64,000 bases of DNA from an uncultured Pelagibacteraceae bacterium (GCA_902603905.1 CACKWM010000001.1:62001-126000), one strand, 5' to 3'; numbered from the stretch's first letter, positions 1-11,306 are shown. Program-made: numbers and translations. Notes: generated from the sequence alone by a model not told the origin.

Positions 1-1289
1 AATTTTCTATATCTTTTTTTTATAAATCCTTCTTCTCCAAAAGCAATCATTGCACCAACACTATTTGTTCCTTGAATGTGACTGTTATCATAAACTTCAA
101 TTAAACTAATATTATTTTTAATATTGAATTTTTGATTTATTCTTTCAAATAAATTTTTATTATTATTTGCTTCATAAATTTTTCTATTTAAAGATTCTTT
201 TGCATTTTTTTCTGCTAGCAAAATAACATTTAATTTGGATCTTTTTTTTGCAATTGTAATTGCAATATTTTTATCTTCTTTTGAACTTAATGTTTTTTCA
301 ATTAATTTTTTATCTTTGATATCATGATTTAAAATAACTAATTTTGGAACATTTTTATTTTCATAAAACTGCATTATAAATGAAGACATAATTTCAGAAA
401 TATTTTGATCAGGATCATGTTTAGGAAAATAAGATTGATTTCCCCAATTTTGTTTAGATCTGTAGAAAAATACTTGAACACAAGTTTTGCCAGATTCTTT
501 ATATGCCGCAATTACATCAGCATCTACTAAATTAGATTCATTAATTTTTTGAGAGGATTGAATGATATTTAATGATTTAATTTTATCTCTAAGAATTGAA
601 GCTTTTTCAAAATCTAGTTTTTCACTTGCTTCTTCCATCTGTTTGGATAAATTTTTTTGAATTTCTCTTGATTTTCCAGAAACAAATTTTATCGCATCTT
701 CAACAGAGTTTTTGTATTCAACTTCATCTACATATCCTACACATGGCGCAGAACACCTTTTGATTTGATATAAAATACATGGACGTTTTCTATTTTTAAA
801 TGTGCTTTCATCGCAAACTCTGATTTGAAATATTTTTTGAAGCATTTTGATTGTCCAATTTGCTGAACCAGCAGATGCAAATGGACCAAAATAAAACCCA
901 TCTTTATCTTTTTTTCCTCTATGCTTAATTAGTTGTGGCCACTTATCTTTCTTACCAATGTATATAAATGGAAATGATTTATCGTCTTTAAGTAAAATAT
1001 TGAACTTTGGTTTAAATTTTTTTATTAAATTTGCTTCCAAAAGCAAAGCTTCACTTTCATTAGAAGTTGTTGTAATTTCTATTTTATGAGTTTGAGCCAA
1101 CATTCTTTCTGTTCTAATTATATGGTTTTTTTCTGAAACATAGCTCTTAAGTCTGTTAGGTAAGTTTTTTGCCTTCCCAACATAATGAATGTCACCTTTG
1201 TGGTTTATCATTCTATAAACTCCTGGGCTTTTAGGTATTAAAGAGAGTTCTTTTTTTATTACTTCTTTGCCAAGATCAGAGCTTTTCAT
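1..1289 (-). CDS. uvrC: Excinuclease ABC subunit C (UvrC), 3' part cut by window edge
   Basis: UvrC makes the dual incisions around a lesion in nucleotide excision repair, after UvrA/UvrB damage recognition. Read from the ATG at 1289, the protein opens with a GIY-YIG nuclease domain (motif around [20 protein letters not shown]). It continues through the Cys-rich stretch ([20 protein letters not shown], then CSAPC) and a UVR motif ([14 protein letters not shown]), and enters the UvrC homology region ([11 protein letters not shown]). About 429 of roughly 600 residues are in the window; the remaining C-terminus lies beyond base 1. The start overlaps the end of folB by 14 bases. With uvrB just upstream on the same strand, this is a compact repair/folate run. 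Family assignment is firm. Confidence 0.95.
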   Translation of the reverse strand, partial: MKSSDLGKEVIKKELSLIPKSPGVYRMINHKGDIHYVGKAKNLPNRLKSYVSEKNHIIRTERMLAQTHKIEITTTSNESEALLLEANLIKKFKPKFNILLKDDKSFPFIYIGKKDKWPQLIKHRGKKDKDGFYFGPFASAGSANWTIKMLQKIFQIRVCDESTFKNRKRPCILYQIKRCSAPCVGYVDEVEYKNSVEDAIKFVSGKSREIQKNLSKQMEEASEKLDFEKASILRDKIKSLNIIQSSQKINESNLVDADVIAAYKESGKTCVQVFFYRSKQNWGNQSYFPKHDPDQNISEIMSSFIMQFYENKNVPKLVILNHDIKDKKLIEKTLSSKEDKNIAITIAKKRSKLNVILLAEKNAKESLNRKIYEANNNKNLFERINQKFNIKNNISLIEVYDNSHIQGTNSVGAMIAFGEEGFIKKRYRK

Positions 1290-1695
1290 AGTTTCTTTTT
1301 TTAGAAATTTTTATTCCAACTGACGAACAGTCTTTCATAATTTCTAATTTTTCTATTTGAAGATTTATTTTATCAATTCTTTTATCTTTAAATAATTCAT
1401 CAAAAACATCTTCTGCCAGTGTTTCAAGAAAATTGTAATGTTTATTTTTTACTAATTTTTTTATTAGTTTAACTATTTTGTCGTAATTAACTATTGATTT
1501 TAAATCCTTATCATTAGTTGGTTTTTTATCTTTGTAGTCAATTTCTAATGTAAACTTTACTTTCTGTGGTTTATTTTTTTCAAAATTGAAATAACCTAGC
1601 TTTAAATCTAAAGTTAGATCTTTTATGAGAATTTTTTTCTCATAATTAAATAAAACTTTTCCTATTTTAATAACTTTTAAATTACTTTTTTTCAC
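1276..1695 (-). CDS. folB: Dihydroneopterin aldolase-like protein (FolB)
   Basis: FolB-type enzymes convert dihydroneopterin to 6-hydroxymethyl-dihydropterin in folate synthesis. I place the start at the GTG at 1695 rather than the ATG at 1728. GTG overlaps the upstream SDR stop in a GTGA, and a good Shine-Dalgarno (GGAAGGAAAAGA) precedes it; the longer reading would overlap the SDR by 37 bases. The 139-residue product has the FolB-like segments [20 protein letters not shown] near the N-terminus, [15 protein letters not shown] in the middle and the C-terminal KISKKR. It is divergent, so the exact aldolase/epimerase activity is inferred. The neighbouring pteridine-reductase-like SDR supports a pterin role. 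Confidence 0.75.
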   Translation of the reverse strand: MKKSNLKVIKIGKVLFNYEKKILIKDLTLDLKLGYFNFEKNKPQKVKFTLEIDYKDKKPTNDKDLKSIVNYDKIVKLIKKLVKNKHYNFLETLAEDVFDELFKDKRIDKINLQIEKLEIMKDCSSVGIKISKKRNYEKL

Positions 1696-2447
1696 TCTTT
1701 TCCTTCCATTATATCTGGTGTTTGCCAATTCAAATTTTGCCCACTATCAACAGCCAGCACTTGTCCAGTAATTGATCTGTTTTTAATAAAAAAATCAACT
1801 GCATTACAAATTTCTGATACATTAACTTGTCTTTTTAAAGGAGTGGCTAAATATTGTTTTTTAAAATGTTTTTCACTTTGTCTTTTATTTTTAAGAGTTG
1901 GTCCTGGGGCAATCCCATTTACTCTTATTTTTGGAGCTAAGCTTATAGCGCTAGTTTTGGTCATAGTATAAAGGCCAGTCTTACTTATTGTGTATGAAAA
2001 GAAGAATGGTGTTAATTTAAAAACTCTCTGGTCAATAATATTGATAATATTGTTATTTTTACCTTTAACGTTTTTTGCAAACTCTTTTGATAATAATGCT
2101 GGCGCTCTTAAATTTGTTCTTAAATGTTTTCCCCAGCTATCAGTAGTAAAATTTTCTAATTTATCATTTTCAAAAAGCGAGGCATTGTTTATTAAACAGT
2201 CAAAATATTTTAATTTAATTTTACAAAATTTTACTATTTTTTTTAAATCAGTTTCTTTACTCAAGTCTCCTTTAATTAAATATACTTTTGTTAAATTTTT
2301 TGATAATTTTTTTTTTAATTTTTCAGCATTTAATTTTGATTTATTATAATGAATTACAATTTCCACCCCAGGACCAGATAGTTTATTTGCAATTGCGGCA
2401 CCAATTCTTGTAGCACCACCAGTTATAATTATTTTATTTGCTTCCAT
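1692..2447 (-). CDS. Short-chain dehydrogenase, pteridine reductase (FolM/PTR1)-like
   Basis: This is a classical short-chain dehydrogenase/reductase of 251 residues. The N-terminal cofactor motif reads TGGATRIG, with the NNAS motif near residue 88 and the catalytic YTISK (YxxxK) near 152. The TGG-x-RIG form of the glycine motif is typical of the pteridine reductase / dihydromonapterin reductase branch (PTR1, FolM). The position directly before folB supports reduction of a pterin. AAGGAA lies upstream of the ATG. It overlaps uvrB by 19 bases and folB by 4, so translation is probably coupled. A general 3-oxoacyl reductase is the alternative; substrate is inferred from context. Confidence 0.8.
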   Translation of the reverse strand: MEANKIIITGGATRIGAAIANKLSGPGVEIVIHYNKSKLNAEKLKKKLSKNLTKVYLIKGDLSKETDLKKIVKFCKIKLKYFDCLINNASLFENDKLENFTTDSWGKHLRTNLRAPALLSKEFAKNVKGKNNNIINIIDQRVFKLTPFFFSYTISKTGLYTMTKTSAISLAPKIRVNGIAPGPTLKNKRQSEKHFKKQYLATPLKRQVNVSEICNAVDFFIKNRSITGQVLAVDSGQNLNWQTPDIMEGKE

Positions 2448-4600
2448 TTTTTCTTTCCTTTTTTTGCTCTTGTTCCTGGCATACCCATAGTTGATCTTCC
2501 TTTTGGATAAATTTTATTATTTAGACTGTGCTGTTTTACTTTAGGATTTAGTGTAATCTCTAATTCAGTACTTTCAAGTTTTCTAATTTCATCCCTTATC
2601 TTAGCGGCTTCTTCAAATTCTAGATTTGATGCAGATTCCTTCATTTTTTTGTTTAAAACTTTTAAATGTTTTTTAAGATTTCCTCCAATATTTTCATTGG
2701 TTCCAACTTTTATATAATCTTTTTCATAAACACTTTCTAAAACATCGCTTATCTCTTTTTTTATTGTTGTTGCGCTAATGTTATTTTTTTTATTGTATTT
2801 TACCTGAATAGTTCTTCTTCTATCTGTTTCTTCAATGGCTTTATTAATACTGTTAGTTTTTTTATCAGCATATAAAATAACTTTACCATCTAAATTTCTT
2901 GCAGCTCTTCCAATTGTTTGAATTAATGATCTTTCAGATCTTAAAAAACCTTCTTTATCAGCATCTAAAATTCCAACTAGCGCACATTCTGGAATATCCA
3001 ATCCTTCTCTTAAAAGATTAATACCAACAAGAACATCAAACACACCCATTCTTAAATCCCTCATAATTTCAATTCTTTCAAGAGTATCAATATCAGAGTG
3101 CATGTATCTAACTTTAATTCCATTTTCATGAAGATATTCAGTTAAGTCTTCAGCCATTCTCTTCGTTAAAGTTGTAACTAAGACCCTATAATTTTTTTCA
3201 ATAGTTTTTTTACATTCATGCATTAAATCATCTACTTGATTTTTTGCAGGTCTTACTTCAACGGGTGGATCAATTAGTCCTGTTGGTCTAATTACTTGAT
3301 CAATATGTTTCCCTTTTACTTGTTCTAGTTCCCATGGTCCTGGTGTGGCAGATACGAAAATTGTTTGAGTTCTCATCATATTCCATTCCTCAAATTTAAG
3401 TGGCCTATTATCCATACATGAAGGCAACCTAAATCCATATTCGGCAAGAGTACTTTTTCTTGATCTATCTCCTTTAAACATTCCATTTAATTGAGGAACA
3501 GTTACATGACACTCATCTACAAATACTAAAGTGTTATCTGGAAAATATTCAAACAGTGTAGGGGGTGGTTCACCAGGTTTTCTACCTGATAAAAATCTTG
3601 AGTAATTTTCAATTCCAGCACAAGATCCTGTTGCCTCAATCATTTCCAAGTCAAATTTAGTTCTTTCTTCTAAACGTTGTGCTTCAAGTAATTTATTTTG
3701 TTCTTTGTGTTTTTTGAGAGTAATTTCTAATTCTTTTTTAATATTTATTATTGCTTGCTCTATAGTGGGCTTTGGCGTGATATAATGACTGTTAGCATAT
3801 ATTTTAATTAATCTTAAATCTTTAATATGATCTCCGGTCAAAGGATCAAATTCTTCTATTTTTTCTAATTTGTCACCAAATAAACTTAACCTCCAAGCGC
3901 GATCTTCTAAATGTGAAGGGAAAATTTCTAAATATTCTCCTCTAGCTCTAAAAGTTCCTCTATAAAAATTTTGATCATTTCTCTTATATTGTAAGTTAAC
4001 CAACGATTTTATAATTTGTTCTCTATTATATTCAGAGTTTTTTTGAAGAGTTATGGTCATTTTGCTATAAGCCTCAACAGAGCCTAAACCATAAATACAT
4101 GATACACTTGCAACTATTAGAACATCATCCCTTTCTAATAGCGATCTCGTTGCCGAATGCCTCATACGATCAATTTGTTCATTTATAGAAGCTTCCTTTT
4201 CAATATAAGTATCTGACCTGGGCACATAAGCTTCTGGAGTATAATAATCATAATAAGAAACAAAGTACTCAACAGCATTATGTGGAAAAAAATTTTTCAT
4301 CTCCCCATAAAGTTGAGCAGCCAAAGTTTTATTAGGGGCCAAAATTAACGATGGTCTATTAGTTTTCTCAATAACTTTAGCCATTGTAAAAGTTTTACCG
4401 GAACCTGTAACCCCAAGTAGAACTTGATTAAATTCACCTTTATTTGCACTGTTAACTAATTTTTTTATTGCATCTGGCTGATCTCCTGCAGGCTTAAAGT
4501 CTGTTACAAGTTTAAATTTTTTACCCCCTTCAAGTTTTCCGCTTATTTCTGGGTTTTTACTTTGAATATCTGTAATTAAATCTTGATAAGTATTTTGCAT
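2429..4600 (-). CDS. uvrB: Excinuclease ABC subunit B (UvrB)
   Basis: UvrB is the damage-verifying helicase-like subunit that loads UvrC. The 723-residue protein has Walker [14 protein letters not shown] near residue 63, the beta-hairpin region after [20 protein letters not shown], a DECH Walker B ([11 protein letters not shown]), helicase motif [11 protein letters not shown], and a C-terminal UVR domain ([18 protein letters not shown]) that binds UvrC. Length is slightly above the usual ~670 because of a basic C-terminal tail rich in Gly and Lys. It is transcribed away from aspC across a 36-base gap. I see no recognisable LexA box in that gap. Confidence 0.97.
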   Translation of the reverse strand: MQNTYQDLITDIQSKNPEISGKLEGGKKFKLVTDFKPAGDQPDAIKKLVNSANKGEFNQVLLGVTGSGKTFTMAKVIEKTNRPSLILAPNKTLAAQLYGEMKNFFPHNAVEYFVSYYDYYTPEAYVPRSDTYIEKEASINEQIDRMRHSATRSLLERDDVLIVASVSCIYGLGSVEAYSKMTITLQKNSEYNREQIIKSLVNLQYKRNDQNFYRGTFRARGEYLEIFPSHLEDRAWRLSLFGDKLEKIEEFDPLTGDHIKDLRLIKIYANSHYITPKPTIEQAIINIKKELEITLKKHKEQNKLLEAQRLEERTKFDLEMIEATGSCAGIENYSRFLSGRKPGEPPPTLFEYFPDNTLVFVDECHVTVPQLNGMFKGDRSRKSTLAEYGFRLPSCMDNRPLKFEEWNMMRTQTIFVSATPGPWELEQVKGKHIDQVIRPTGLIDPPVEVRPAKNQVDDLMHECKKTIEKNYRVLVTTLTKRMAEDLTEYLHENGIKVRYMHSDIDTLERIEIMRDLRMGVFDVLVGINLLREGLDIPECALVGILDADKEGFLRSERSLIQTIGRAARNLDGKVILYADKKTNSINKAIEETDRRRTIQVKYNKKNNISATTIKKEISDVLESVYEKDYIKVGTNENIGGNLKKHLKVLNKKMKESASNLEFEEAAKIRDEIRKLESTELEITLNPKVKQHSLNNKIYPKGRSTMGMPGTRAKKGKKKWKQIK

Positions 4601-4636
4601 ATATTAAACAAGGTATTAGAATATTAATATTTTTCA

Positions 4637-5824
4637 ATGAGCATAATATCCGACAGTTTAAAACGTATAAAGCCATCACCAACAATTGCGGTCACTCAAA
4701 AAGCTAGAGAATTAAGAGCTGCCGGTAAAGATGTAATCGGATTAGGAGCTGGTGAACCAGATTTTGATACACCTAACAATATTAAAAACGCCGCAATAAA
4801 AGCCATAAGAGTTGGTGACACAAAGTATACTGCTGTTGATGGAACTCCAGCTTTAAAAAATGCAATAATAAAAAAATTTAAAAAAGAAAATAATTTAAAG
4901 TACTCTGTTGAAGAAATAACTGTAGGGACAGGTGGCAAACAGGTTATTTATAATGCGTTTATGGCAACTTTGAATAAAGGTGATGAAGTAATTATTCCAG
5001 CACCTTTTTGGGTTTCTTACCCGGACATGGTTCTTTTAGCAGGAGGTAAGCCAAAAATTGTTAAGTGTAGTGAGGCAGACAATTTTAAAATAACTCCTAA
5101 TAAATTAAAAAAAGCTATTTCAAAAAAAACAAAATGGTTAATATTAAATTCACCATCAAATCCTACGGGTGTGAGTTATAGTAAGAATGAAATAATAAAA
5201 TTATCCAAAGTATTGGCTAAGCATAAAAAAATTCATATTTTAAGTGATGACATTTATGAGCATATTACGTATGACAAATCTAAATATTTTACTATTGCTC
5301 AAATTTCTTTTTTAAAAAATAGAACACTTACCATGAATGGTGTTAGTAAATCATATGCGATGACAGGATGGAGAATAGGGTATGCTGGAGGTTCCAAAGA
5401 AATTATTAAGGCAATTCGTAAAATTCAGTCGCAATCAACTTCTAATCCTTCATCTGTAAGTCAGGCAGCGGCAGTCGAAGCATTAAATGGAACTCAAAAA
5501 TTTATAAAAACAAGATCTAAAGAGTTTAAAAAAAGAAGAGATTTTGTAGTTAGCAGCTTAAATAAAATTAATGGAATAAATTGTTTATTACCCAATGGCG
5601 CTTTTTATGTTTTTCCAAGTTGTAAAAAATTATTAAGTAAAAAAACAAAACTAAAATCAGATTCTGAATTTGTTGAAAAACTTTTAGAGAAAGCAAACGT
5701 GGCAGTCGTTCAAGGATCTGCTTTTGGTTTGCCTGGTCATTTTAGAATTTCCTACGCTACATCGATGCAAAAATTAAAAATAGCAATGGAGAGAATAAAA
5801 TTTTTTTGCAAAAATTTAAACTAA
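4637..5824 (+). CDS. aspC: Class I aspartate aminotransferase
   Basis: This is a PLP-dependent fold-type I aminotransferase of 395 residues. The internal-aldimine lysine is in NGVSKSYAMTGWRIGYAGG near residue 235; the Asn of NSPSNPTG and the Asp of LSDDIYEH contact the cofactor, and the C-terminal FRISYA holds the carboxylate-binding Arg. Alphaproteobacterial members of this subgroup usually transaminate aspartate/oxaloacetate and sometimes prephenate; substrate range here is inferred. It stands alone on the plus strand, and its last 9 bases overlap the 3' end of the convergent SDR gene. Confidence 0.93.
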   Translation: MSIISDSLKRIKPSPTIAVTQKARELRAAGKDVIGLGAGEPDFDTPNNIKNAAIKAIRVGDTKYTAVDGTPALKNAIIKKFKKENNLKYSVEEITVGTGGKQVIYNAFMATLNKGDEVIIPAPFWVSYPDMVLLAGGKPKIVKCSEADNFKITPNKLKKAISKKTKWLILNSPSNPTGVSYSKNEIIKLSKVLAKHKKIHILSDDIYEHITYDKSKYFTIAQISFLKNRTLTMNGVSKSYAMTGWRIGYAGGSKEIIKAIRKIQSQSTSNPSSVSQAAAVEALNGTQKFIKTRSKEFKKRRDFVVSSLNKINGINCLLPNGAFYVFPSCKKLLSKKTKLKSDSEFVEKLLEKANVAVVQGSAFGLPGHFRISYATSMQKLKIAMERIKFFCKNLN

Positions 5825-6838
5825 TCCAAGTCTTACAACTGATTTTGCTGTATCAACTATAGCACCTTTTGCAGGTTTAAATTTAAAACCTAATAATTCT
5901 TCAGCATATGTTGTGTCAGTTTGCATTACAATTCCAAGGTCAGGTATCATTGTTTTAGCACTTGAGTCTAAATAACTAATTAATTTAACCATAAAATTTG
6001 GCAGTTCTTTTTTAGGAAGTTTTTTTTCATACTCAGGCATTGCTTCAGCCATTAATTGAGATAACTCAACCAGTTTTTTTACTTCTTTTCCAACAATTAA
6101 TCTTCTTCCGCCAACTTTATTATTTCCAATGCAGGCAACATGTGCTTTTGCTATATCTTTTACATCAGAAATTAAAACTGCAAATTTAGGTGCTCCTGGA
6201 AACTTACCCTTCATAAATTGTCTTACGTATTCGATAGATGTACCACCTTTTTTATCCAATGCATCACCAAATACCCCACCAGGATTAATTGCTGTTAATT
6301 TATTTTTTAATCCTTTGCTTTCCATAAAATCCCAAGCAGCTCTTTCAGCTTTTGTTTTCGATAAAAAGTAATCACCCACACCCTCAACCCAATTAACATC
6401 TGTCCAATCATTTTCTCCAAATGAATAAGGATTACTTCTATTAGGCTTTCTAAACATTGCTACGATTGAGGAAGTTATAATTATTTGCTCTACATCAGCA
6501 TTCAAACCAGCATTTAAAACCTTTAAAGTTCCATCTACAGCAACTGGCAATAAACTATTTCTATTATTTGAAACTTTCATAGGAAAAGGAGAAGCAACGT
6601 GCATGATATATTTACATCCTTTTGCTGCTTCAATCCATCCATCATCTTTTAAAAGATCTAATTCAACAAATGATAATTTATCTATAGAAGTGTATTTGCT
6701 TATAGTTTCTTTTGTTTGTTCAATTAAATTGTTATTTCTAACTGTTCCTAAAACTTCATAGCCTGAATTCAATAATTCTATTGCAGTATGCTTTGCAATC
6801 CATCCACTGATACCAGTTAATAAGACTTTATTATTCAT
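5816..6838 (-). CDS. NAD(P)-dependent epimerase/reductase, dihydroflavonol reductase-like extended SDR
   Basis: This extended SDR of 340 residues has TGISGWIA at the N-terminus for nucleotide binding, a catalytic Tyr-Lys pair in DYFLSKTKAE near residue 158, and INPGGVFGD after it, as in the dihydroflavonol-4-reductase/cinnamoyl-CoA reductase branch. In bacteria these reduce aldehydes or ketones; the substrate cannot be read from the sequence. It is monocistronic, and its 3' end overlaps aspC convergently. The ATG at 6838 is followed immediately by the Rossmann motif, so the start is secure. Confidence 0.82.
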   Translation of the reverse strand: MNNKVLLTGISGWIAKHTAIELLNSGYEVLGTVRNNNLIEQTKETISKYTSIDKLSFVELDLLKDDGWIEAAKGCKYIMHVASPFPMKVSNNRNSLLPVAVDGTLKVLNAGLNADVEQIIITSSIVAMFRKPNRSNPYSFGENDWTDVNWVEGVGDYFLSKTKAERAAWDFMESKGLKNKLTAINPGGVFGDALDKKGGTSIEYVRQFMKGKFPGAPKFAVLISDVKDIAKAHVACIGNNKVGGRRLIVGKEVKKLVELSQLMAEAMPEYEKKLPKKELPNFMVKLISYLDSSAKTMIPDLGIVMQTDTTYAEELLGFKFKPAKGAIVDTAKSVVRLGLV

Positions 6839-6906
6839 AATTTATTATTTAGCATTTAAGCTATATTAGCAAAGGTTAATATTGGATTTCAGCTATGCAT
6901 GATTTG

Positions 6907-7851
6907 CTAATGAGATAAAAATTTTTCAGCTTCAAGTGCAGCCATACACCCCATTCCTGCAGCAGTTACAGCTTGTCTAAATATCTTATCTTTAACATCT
7001 CCTGCGGCAAAAACTCCAGGTATATTAGTTTCAGTAGAGTCAGGTTTTGTTGTTAAATACCCTTCTTTGTCCATATCTAATTGATCTTTAAATAGTTGAG
7101 TTGCTGGATCATGTCCAATTGCAACAAACAATCCATCAACCTTTAATTCATCAATTTTGTTCGTTTTTACATTTTTGATTTTTAAACCTTTAACATTTTT
7201 AGGTTCATTTTCTCCAATAACTTCTTCAACAACACTATCCCAAATAATTTCAATTTTTTTGTTAGCCATTAATTTATTTTGAAGCATTTTTTCTGCTCGT
7301 AAAGAATCTCTTCTATGAATTAATTGCACTTTCGAAGCAAATTTTGTAAGAAACATTGCCTCTTCAACTGCGGCATTGCCACCACCTACAACTGCAACAG
7401 TTTTGTCTTTAAAGAAAAATCCATCACATGTTGCACAAGCTGAAACACCAAATCCTCTAAATTTTTGTTCGGACTCAATATTTAACCATCTTGCTTGAGC
7501 ACCTGTTGAAATAATAATGCTATCAGCTGTATATTTTTGACCACTATCACCAATTGCTTCGAAAGGAGATGATTTTAAATTAACCGAAGCTATATGATCC
7601 TCTATTAATTCTGTTCCAACCGTTTTTGCTTGATCTTTCATTTGTTCCATTAGCCAAGGGCCTTGAATTACATCAGCAAATCCTGGATAGTTTTCTACAT
7701 CAGTGGTAGTTGATAATTGTCCACCTGGTTCAATCCCATAAACAAGAATTGGCTTTAGCATTGCTCTTGCAGCATAAACTGCAGCAGTGTACCCAGCGGG
7801 TCCAGATCCAATTATTAACACTTTTGTGTGTTTAGTTGGATTTTGATTCAT
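6907..7851 (-). CDS. trxB: Thioredoxin reductase
   Basis: TrxB transfers electrons from NADPH via FAD to thioredoxin. The 314-residue protein has an N-terminal FAD motif (IIGSGPAGYTAAVYAARA), the redox-active CATC in SACATCDGFFF near residue 138, an NADPH-binding motif VVGGGNAAVEEA, and the C-terminal FAD motif GVFAAGDVKD. The length is typical of low-molecular-weight bacterial TrxB. It is transcribed divergently from the ELM1-like gene across only 21 bases, so the two promoters must overlap. Confidence 0.97.
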   Translation of the reverse strand: MNQNPTKHTKVLIIGSGPAGYTAAVYAARAMLKPILVYGIEPGGQLSTTTDVENYPGFADVIQGPWLMEQMKDQAKTVGTELIEDHIASVNLKSSPFEAIGDSGQKYTADSIIISTGAQARWLNIESEQKFRGFGVSACATCDGFFFKDKTVAVVGGGNAAVEEAMFLTKFASKVQLIHRRDSLRAEKMLQNKLMANKKIEIIWDSVVEEVIGENEPKNVKGLKIKNVKTNKIDELKVDGLFVAIGHDPATQLFKDQLDMDKEGYLTTKPDSTETNIPGVFAAGDVKDKIFRQAVTAAGMGCMAALEAEKFLSH

Positions 7852-7872
7852 ATCAAAGCTATATAGTAATTA

Positions 7873-8811
7873 ATGAGCAAATTAAAAGGGTTATTGTTAA
7901 CTGAAGGAATGCACGGAATGATAAGCCAAGCAGAAGGATTAGCTAAAGCTTTAGAATTAGATTATTTTCACGAGAAAATTGAATTAAATAACTTTTGGAA
8001 GCTCATTCCACCAAAATTTACTCCAGTAAAAAGATTTATATTTAAAAATTCTATAAAAGAAAATTTTGATGTGATTATTTCATGTGGAAGAAAAAGCGTA
8101 ATACCATCAATTTTTTTAAAACAAAAGAGTCAAAAAAAAATTTTTAATATCCATATTCAAGATCCTAAAGTTTCATTACAAAACTTTGATTTTATAGTAG
8201 TTCCAGAGCATGATGATCTTCAAGGAGAAAATGTAATTTCTACAAAGGGGGCAATACACTATTTAACCATGAAAGAGATTGATGAAAACAGATATTATTT
8301 GGAAAATAAAATTAATAAAAATAAAAATATTTTAACTTTAATTTTAGGAGGTCCCACAAAACACTACAAATATACAAAAGAAAATATCGAAAATATTTTT
8401 TTAAAAATAAACAACAACATAAATAAAAAAAACTTACAGCTTTTAGTAATACCCTCAATAAGAACACCATCTGAAACCATAAAATTAGCAAAAGAATATT
8501 TTGGATCAAATCATTTAATTATAGATAATGTTGACAAAAAAGCATATTTATCAGGGTTGTCTTTAGCCAAGTTTATTGTTGTAATGTGTGACTCAAGTTC
8601 TATGATTTCTGAAGCTGCTTTAACTGGCAAACCAATTTATGTAGCACAAATTCCCAGTCAAACAAATGATTACAGATTTAAAAAATTTAGAGATTTATTT
8701 AAGCAGCTTAATATTATTAAAGAATTAAATGATAATTTAGAAACATGGAACTATGAAAAATTAGATGAAACTAATAGAGTAGCTCAAACAATCAAAAAAA
8801 AATTAATTTAA
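7873..8811 (+). CDS. Mitochondrial fission ELM1-like (DUF1022) protein
   Basis: The 312 residues match the ELM1/DUF1022 family, found widely in alphaproteobacteria and in plant mitochondria. Visible hallmarks are an N-terminal LLLTEGMHGMISQAEGLAKA, the IISCGRKSV segment, IHIQDPK, ILGGPTKHY near the middle, and CDSSSMISEA plus the KPIY motif near the C-terminus. The layout resembles a GT-B glycosyltransferase fold. The bacterial function is not established. It is followed without a gap by the 2OG oxygenase (TAA then ATG), so the two are probably co-transcribed. Confidence 0.8.
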   Translation: MSKLKGLLLTEGMHGMISQAEGLAKALELDYFHEKIELNNFWKLIPPKFTPVKRFIFKNSIKENFDVIISCGRKSVIPSIFLKQKSQKKIFNIHIQDPKVSLQNFDFIVVPEHDDLQGENVISTKGAIHYLTMKEIDENRYYLENKINKNKNILTLILGGPTKHYKYTKENIENIFLKINNNINKKNLQLLVIPSIRTPSETIKLAKEYFGSNHLIIDNVDKKAYLSGLSLAKFIVVMCDSSSMISEAALTGKPIYVAQIPSQTNDYRFKKFRDLFKQLNIIKELNDNLETWNYEKLDETNRVAQTIKKKLI

Positions 8812-9474
8812 ATGTCATTTTTAAAATCAATATTAAATAATTCAAAAAAATTTAATGATCCATTTATTCACTGGGAATTAAATCAACCTCTCACTGATGC
8901 TGCAATCAAAGAAATAGCTAAAGCAGATATTGCAAATCCTATAGATTATAATCTTCGATATGACGGAACTCGAGCTATTGATGGAGGTGTAGGCAAATTT
9001 AGAGAAGGTATAGCATCTGGTGGACAAGCTCTAAAATTTAGATGTTTTGTAAATAAAGATAATTCAAATATTTTTCCTAATTTAACAAAGTTTATAAATG
9101 AACTCCAAAGCGAAAACACATATAAAAAAATTTCTGAATTAATAAAAAAAGATTTGTCAAAGTCTTATGTAAGAGTGGAGATTATTTGTGATAGGCAGGG
9201 CTTTTGGTTAAAACCTCATTGCGATATTAAAGAAAAATTAATGTCATGCTTGCTATTTATTAATAAATTTAATGAAGATGAAAGTTTAGGAACAGATTTT
9301 TATGATGAAAATTTAAACAAAATTAAAACTCTCCCTTATAAAGACAATTACGGATATTTCTTTTCTAGCGGACCTAATTCTTGGCATGGAATGGAAAAAA
9401 AAGATATAAAAAAAGAAAGACGATGTTTACAAGTAAATTATGTAACTTTTAAAACTGATTGGCCAGTTGATTAA
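8812..9474 (+). CDS. 2-oxoglutarate/Fe(II)-dependent oxygenase-like protein
   Basis: The 220-residue protein carries the HxD...H iron-binding triad of the double-stranded beta-helix oxygenases. The first pair is in LKPHCDIKEKL near residue 140 and the distal His is in SWHGMEKK near residue 193, followed by RRCLQVNYV with an Arg suited to 2-oxoglutarate binding. The substrate is unknown. It starts on the base after the ELM1-like stop codon and its stop shares TTAA with the convergent carB stop. No signal peptide is visible, so it is probably cytosolic. Confidence 0.72.
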   Translation: MSFLKSILNNSKKFNDPFIHWELNQPLTDAAIKEIAKADIANPIDYNLRYDGTRAIDGGVGKFREGIASGGQALKFRCFVNKDNSNIFPNLTKFINELQSENTYKKISELIKKDLSKSYVRVEIICDRQGFWLKPHCDIKEKLMSCLLFINKFNEDESLGTDFYDENLNKIKTLPYKDNYGYFFSSGPNSWHGMEKKDIKKERRCLQVNYVTFKTDWPVD

Positions 9475-11306
9475 CGAAAAATATTTTGTATTGCTTTAAC
9501 ACTTACTTTTTTTGATTTTAGAGATTTAATACCTTCTAAACAAGCATACGCCGTAGACATATTTGTACAATATGGAACTTTATTAATTAGCGCACCTCTC
9601 CTCAAAGCTCTTGCATCACTAATACGATGTTCACTATTTCCACCTCCGGTATTAATTACTAGAGAAATTTTTTTTGAATTTAGCACATCAACGATATGAG
9701 GTCTTCCACTACTTACTTTATTTATTTTTTTACATTTCATGCCATTATTTCTAATTGTGTTTGCAGTACCTTTAGTACCACATAAAGTAAATTCTAATTC
9801 TATTAATTTTTTTGCTAGATCAACTATTTCTTTCTTATGCGAGTCTTTTACAGATAAAAATGCCAAACCTTTTGTTGGTAATGAATTTCCAGCTGAAATT
9901 TGGCTTTTCGCATAAGCAAGACCAAAATTCTCATCTATTCCCATTACTTCTCCCGTAGATTTCATTTCAGGACCTAGCAACACATCAACATTTGGAAATT
10001 TATTAAACGGAAAAACAGCCTCTTTCACAGCAAACATCTTTTTGTTTTTATTTGTTAAATTAAATTTTGATAGTTTTTCACCCACCATTATTCTTGATGC
10101 GATTTTAGCTAAAGGAATTCCTTTTGCTTTTGAAACAAAGGGAACTGTTCTGCTTGCTCTTGGATTTACTTCGATTATATAAATTTCATCATTTTTGATT
10201 GCATATTGCACATTCATAAATCCTTTTACTTTTAATGCTAATGCTAATTTTTTTGTTTGTTTTTTTATTTCAACTATTAATTTTTCTTTGATAGCTATTG
10301 GAGGAAGACAACACGCTGAGTCACCTGAGTGAATGCCAGCTTCTTCAATGTGTTGCATTATTCCTGCAACAAAAACTTCATTTCCATCTGAAATAGCATC
10401 AACATCAACTTCCATTGCATTATTAATAAATTTATCAATCAATATTGGATTATTCTCTGCAGCTTTAAAAGCTTCTTCCACAAAATTTTTTAACTGATTT
10501 TTTTCGTGAACTATTTCCATTGCTCTACCCCCCAAAACATATGACGGTCGAACAACTAAAGGTAGACCAATTTTTTCAGAGATTTTAATTGCTTGGCTAT
10601 AAGACTTTGCGATACCACTGTCTGCTTGTTTTAATTTTAATTTAATTAAAAGTTTTCTGAATCTATCTCTATCTTCAGCAAGATCAATTGATGAATATTG
10701 AGTTCCTATAATTGGCAAAGAATTTTCATGAAGAAATTTAGCCAATTTAATGGGAGTTTGTCCACCAAATTGAGCAATTATACCTACTAAGTTACCTTTG
10801 GATTTTTCTTTTACAATTATGTTATGAACATATTCTTCAATCAAAGGTTCAAAATATAATCTATCGCTTGTGTCATAATCTGTGGAAACAGTCTCAGGAT
10901 TGCAGTTAATCATAATTGTTTCATATCCTGCTTCTTTTAAGGAGAAACTCGCTTGACAACAACAGTAATCAAATTCTATACCCTGTCCAATTCTGTTTGG
11001 TCCACCTCCCAAAATAATTACTTTATTTTTAGATGATGGGCTTGCTTCACATTCTGTGTTTATGTTGAAATTTCTTTGATAAGTTGAATACATATAAGGT
11101 GTAAAAGATTTAAATTCTGCAGCACATGTATCCACTTTCTTGAACACTGGTAAAATTTTTAAAGCCAATCTTTTACTTCTAACAATTTTTTCTTTTAAAT
11201 TAGTTAGTTCAGATAATTTTTTATCAGAAAATCCTATTGATTTAATTCTATTAAATTCATTAAAGTTTTTAGGCAGACCTTTTTTTGGAGATTTTATTTT
11301 CTTCAT
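9471..11306 (-). CDS. carB: Carbamoyl-phosphate synthase large chain, C-terminal part (separate frame)
   Basis: This frame encodes the C-terminal 611 residues of CarB. It begins in the oligomerisation domain ([11 protein letters not shown], then [19 protein letters not shown]), carries the complete second ATP-grasp/carbamate-kinase half ([43 protein letters not shown]), and ends in the MGS-like allosteric domain ([21 protein letters not shown]). It lies +1 relative to the N-terminal frame and overlaps it by 38 bases. The two frames together give a normal ~1075-residue CarB. The ATG at 11306 could be a re-initiation site, but the native protein may arise by slippage at the A7 tract (11280-11286 on the plus strand), or the split may be a sequence error. 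Confidence 0.9.
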   Translation of the reverse strand: MKKIKSPKKGLPKNFNEFNRIKSIGFSDKKLSELTNLKEKIVRSKRLALKILPVFKKVDTCAAEFKSFTPYMYSTYQRNFNINTECEASPSSKNKVIILGGGPNRIGQGIEFDYCCCQASFSLKEAGYETIMINCNPETVSTDYDTSDRLYFEPLIEEYVHNIIVKEKSKGNLVGIIAQFGGQTPIKLAKFLHENSLPIIGTQYSSIDLAEDRDRFRKLLIKLKLKQADSGIAKSYSQAIKISEKIGLPLVVRPSYVLGGRAMEIVHEKNQLKNFVEEAFKAAENNPILIDKFINNAMEVDVDAISDGNEVFVAGIMQHIEEAGIHSGDSACCLPPIAIKEKLIVEIKKQTKKLALALKVKGFMNVQYAIKNDEIYIIEVNPRASRTVPFVSKAKGIPLAKIASRIMVGEKLSKFNLTNKNKKMFAVKEAVFPFNKFPNVDVLLGPEMKSTGEVMGIDENFGLAYAKSQISAGNSLPTKGLAFLSVKDSHKKEIVDLAKKLIELEFTLCGTKGTANTIRNNGMKCKKINKVSSGRPHIVDVLNSKKISLVINTGGGNSEHRISDARALRRGALINKVPYCTNMSTAYACLEGIKSLKSKKVSVKAIQNIFR

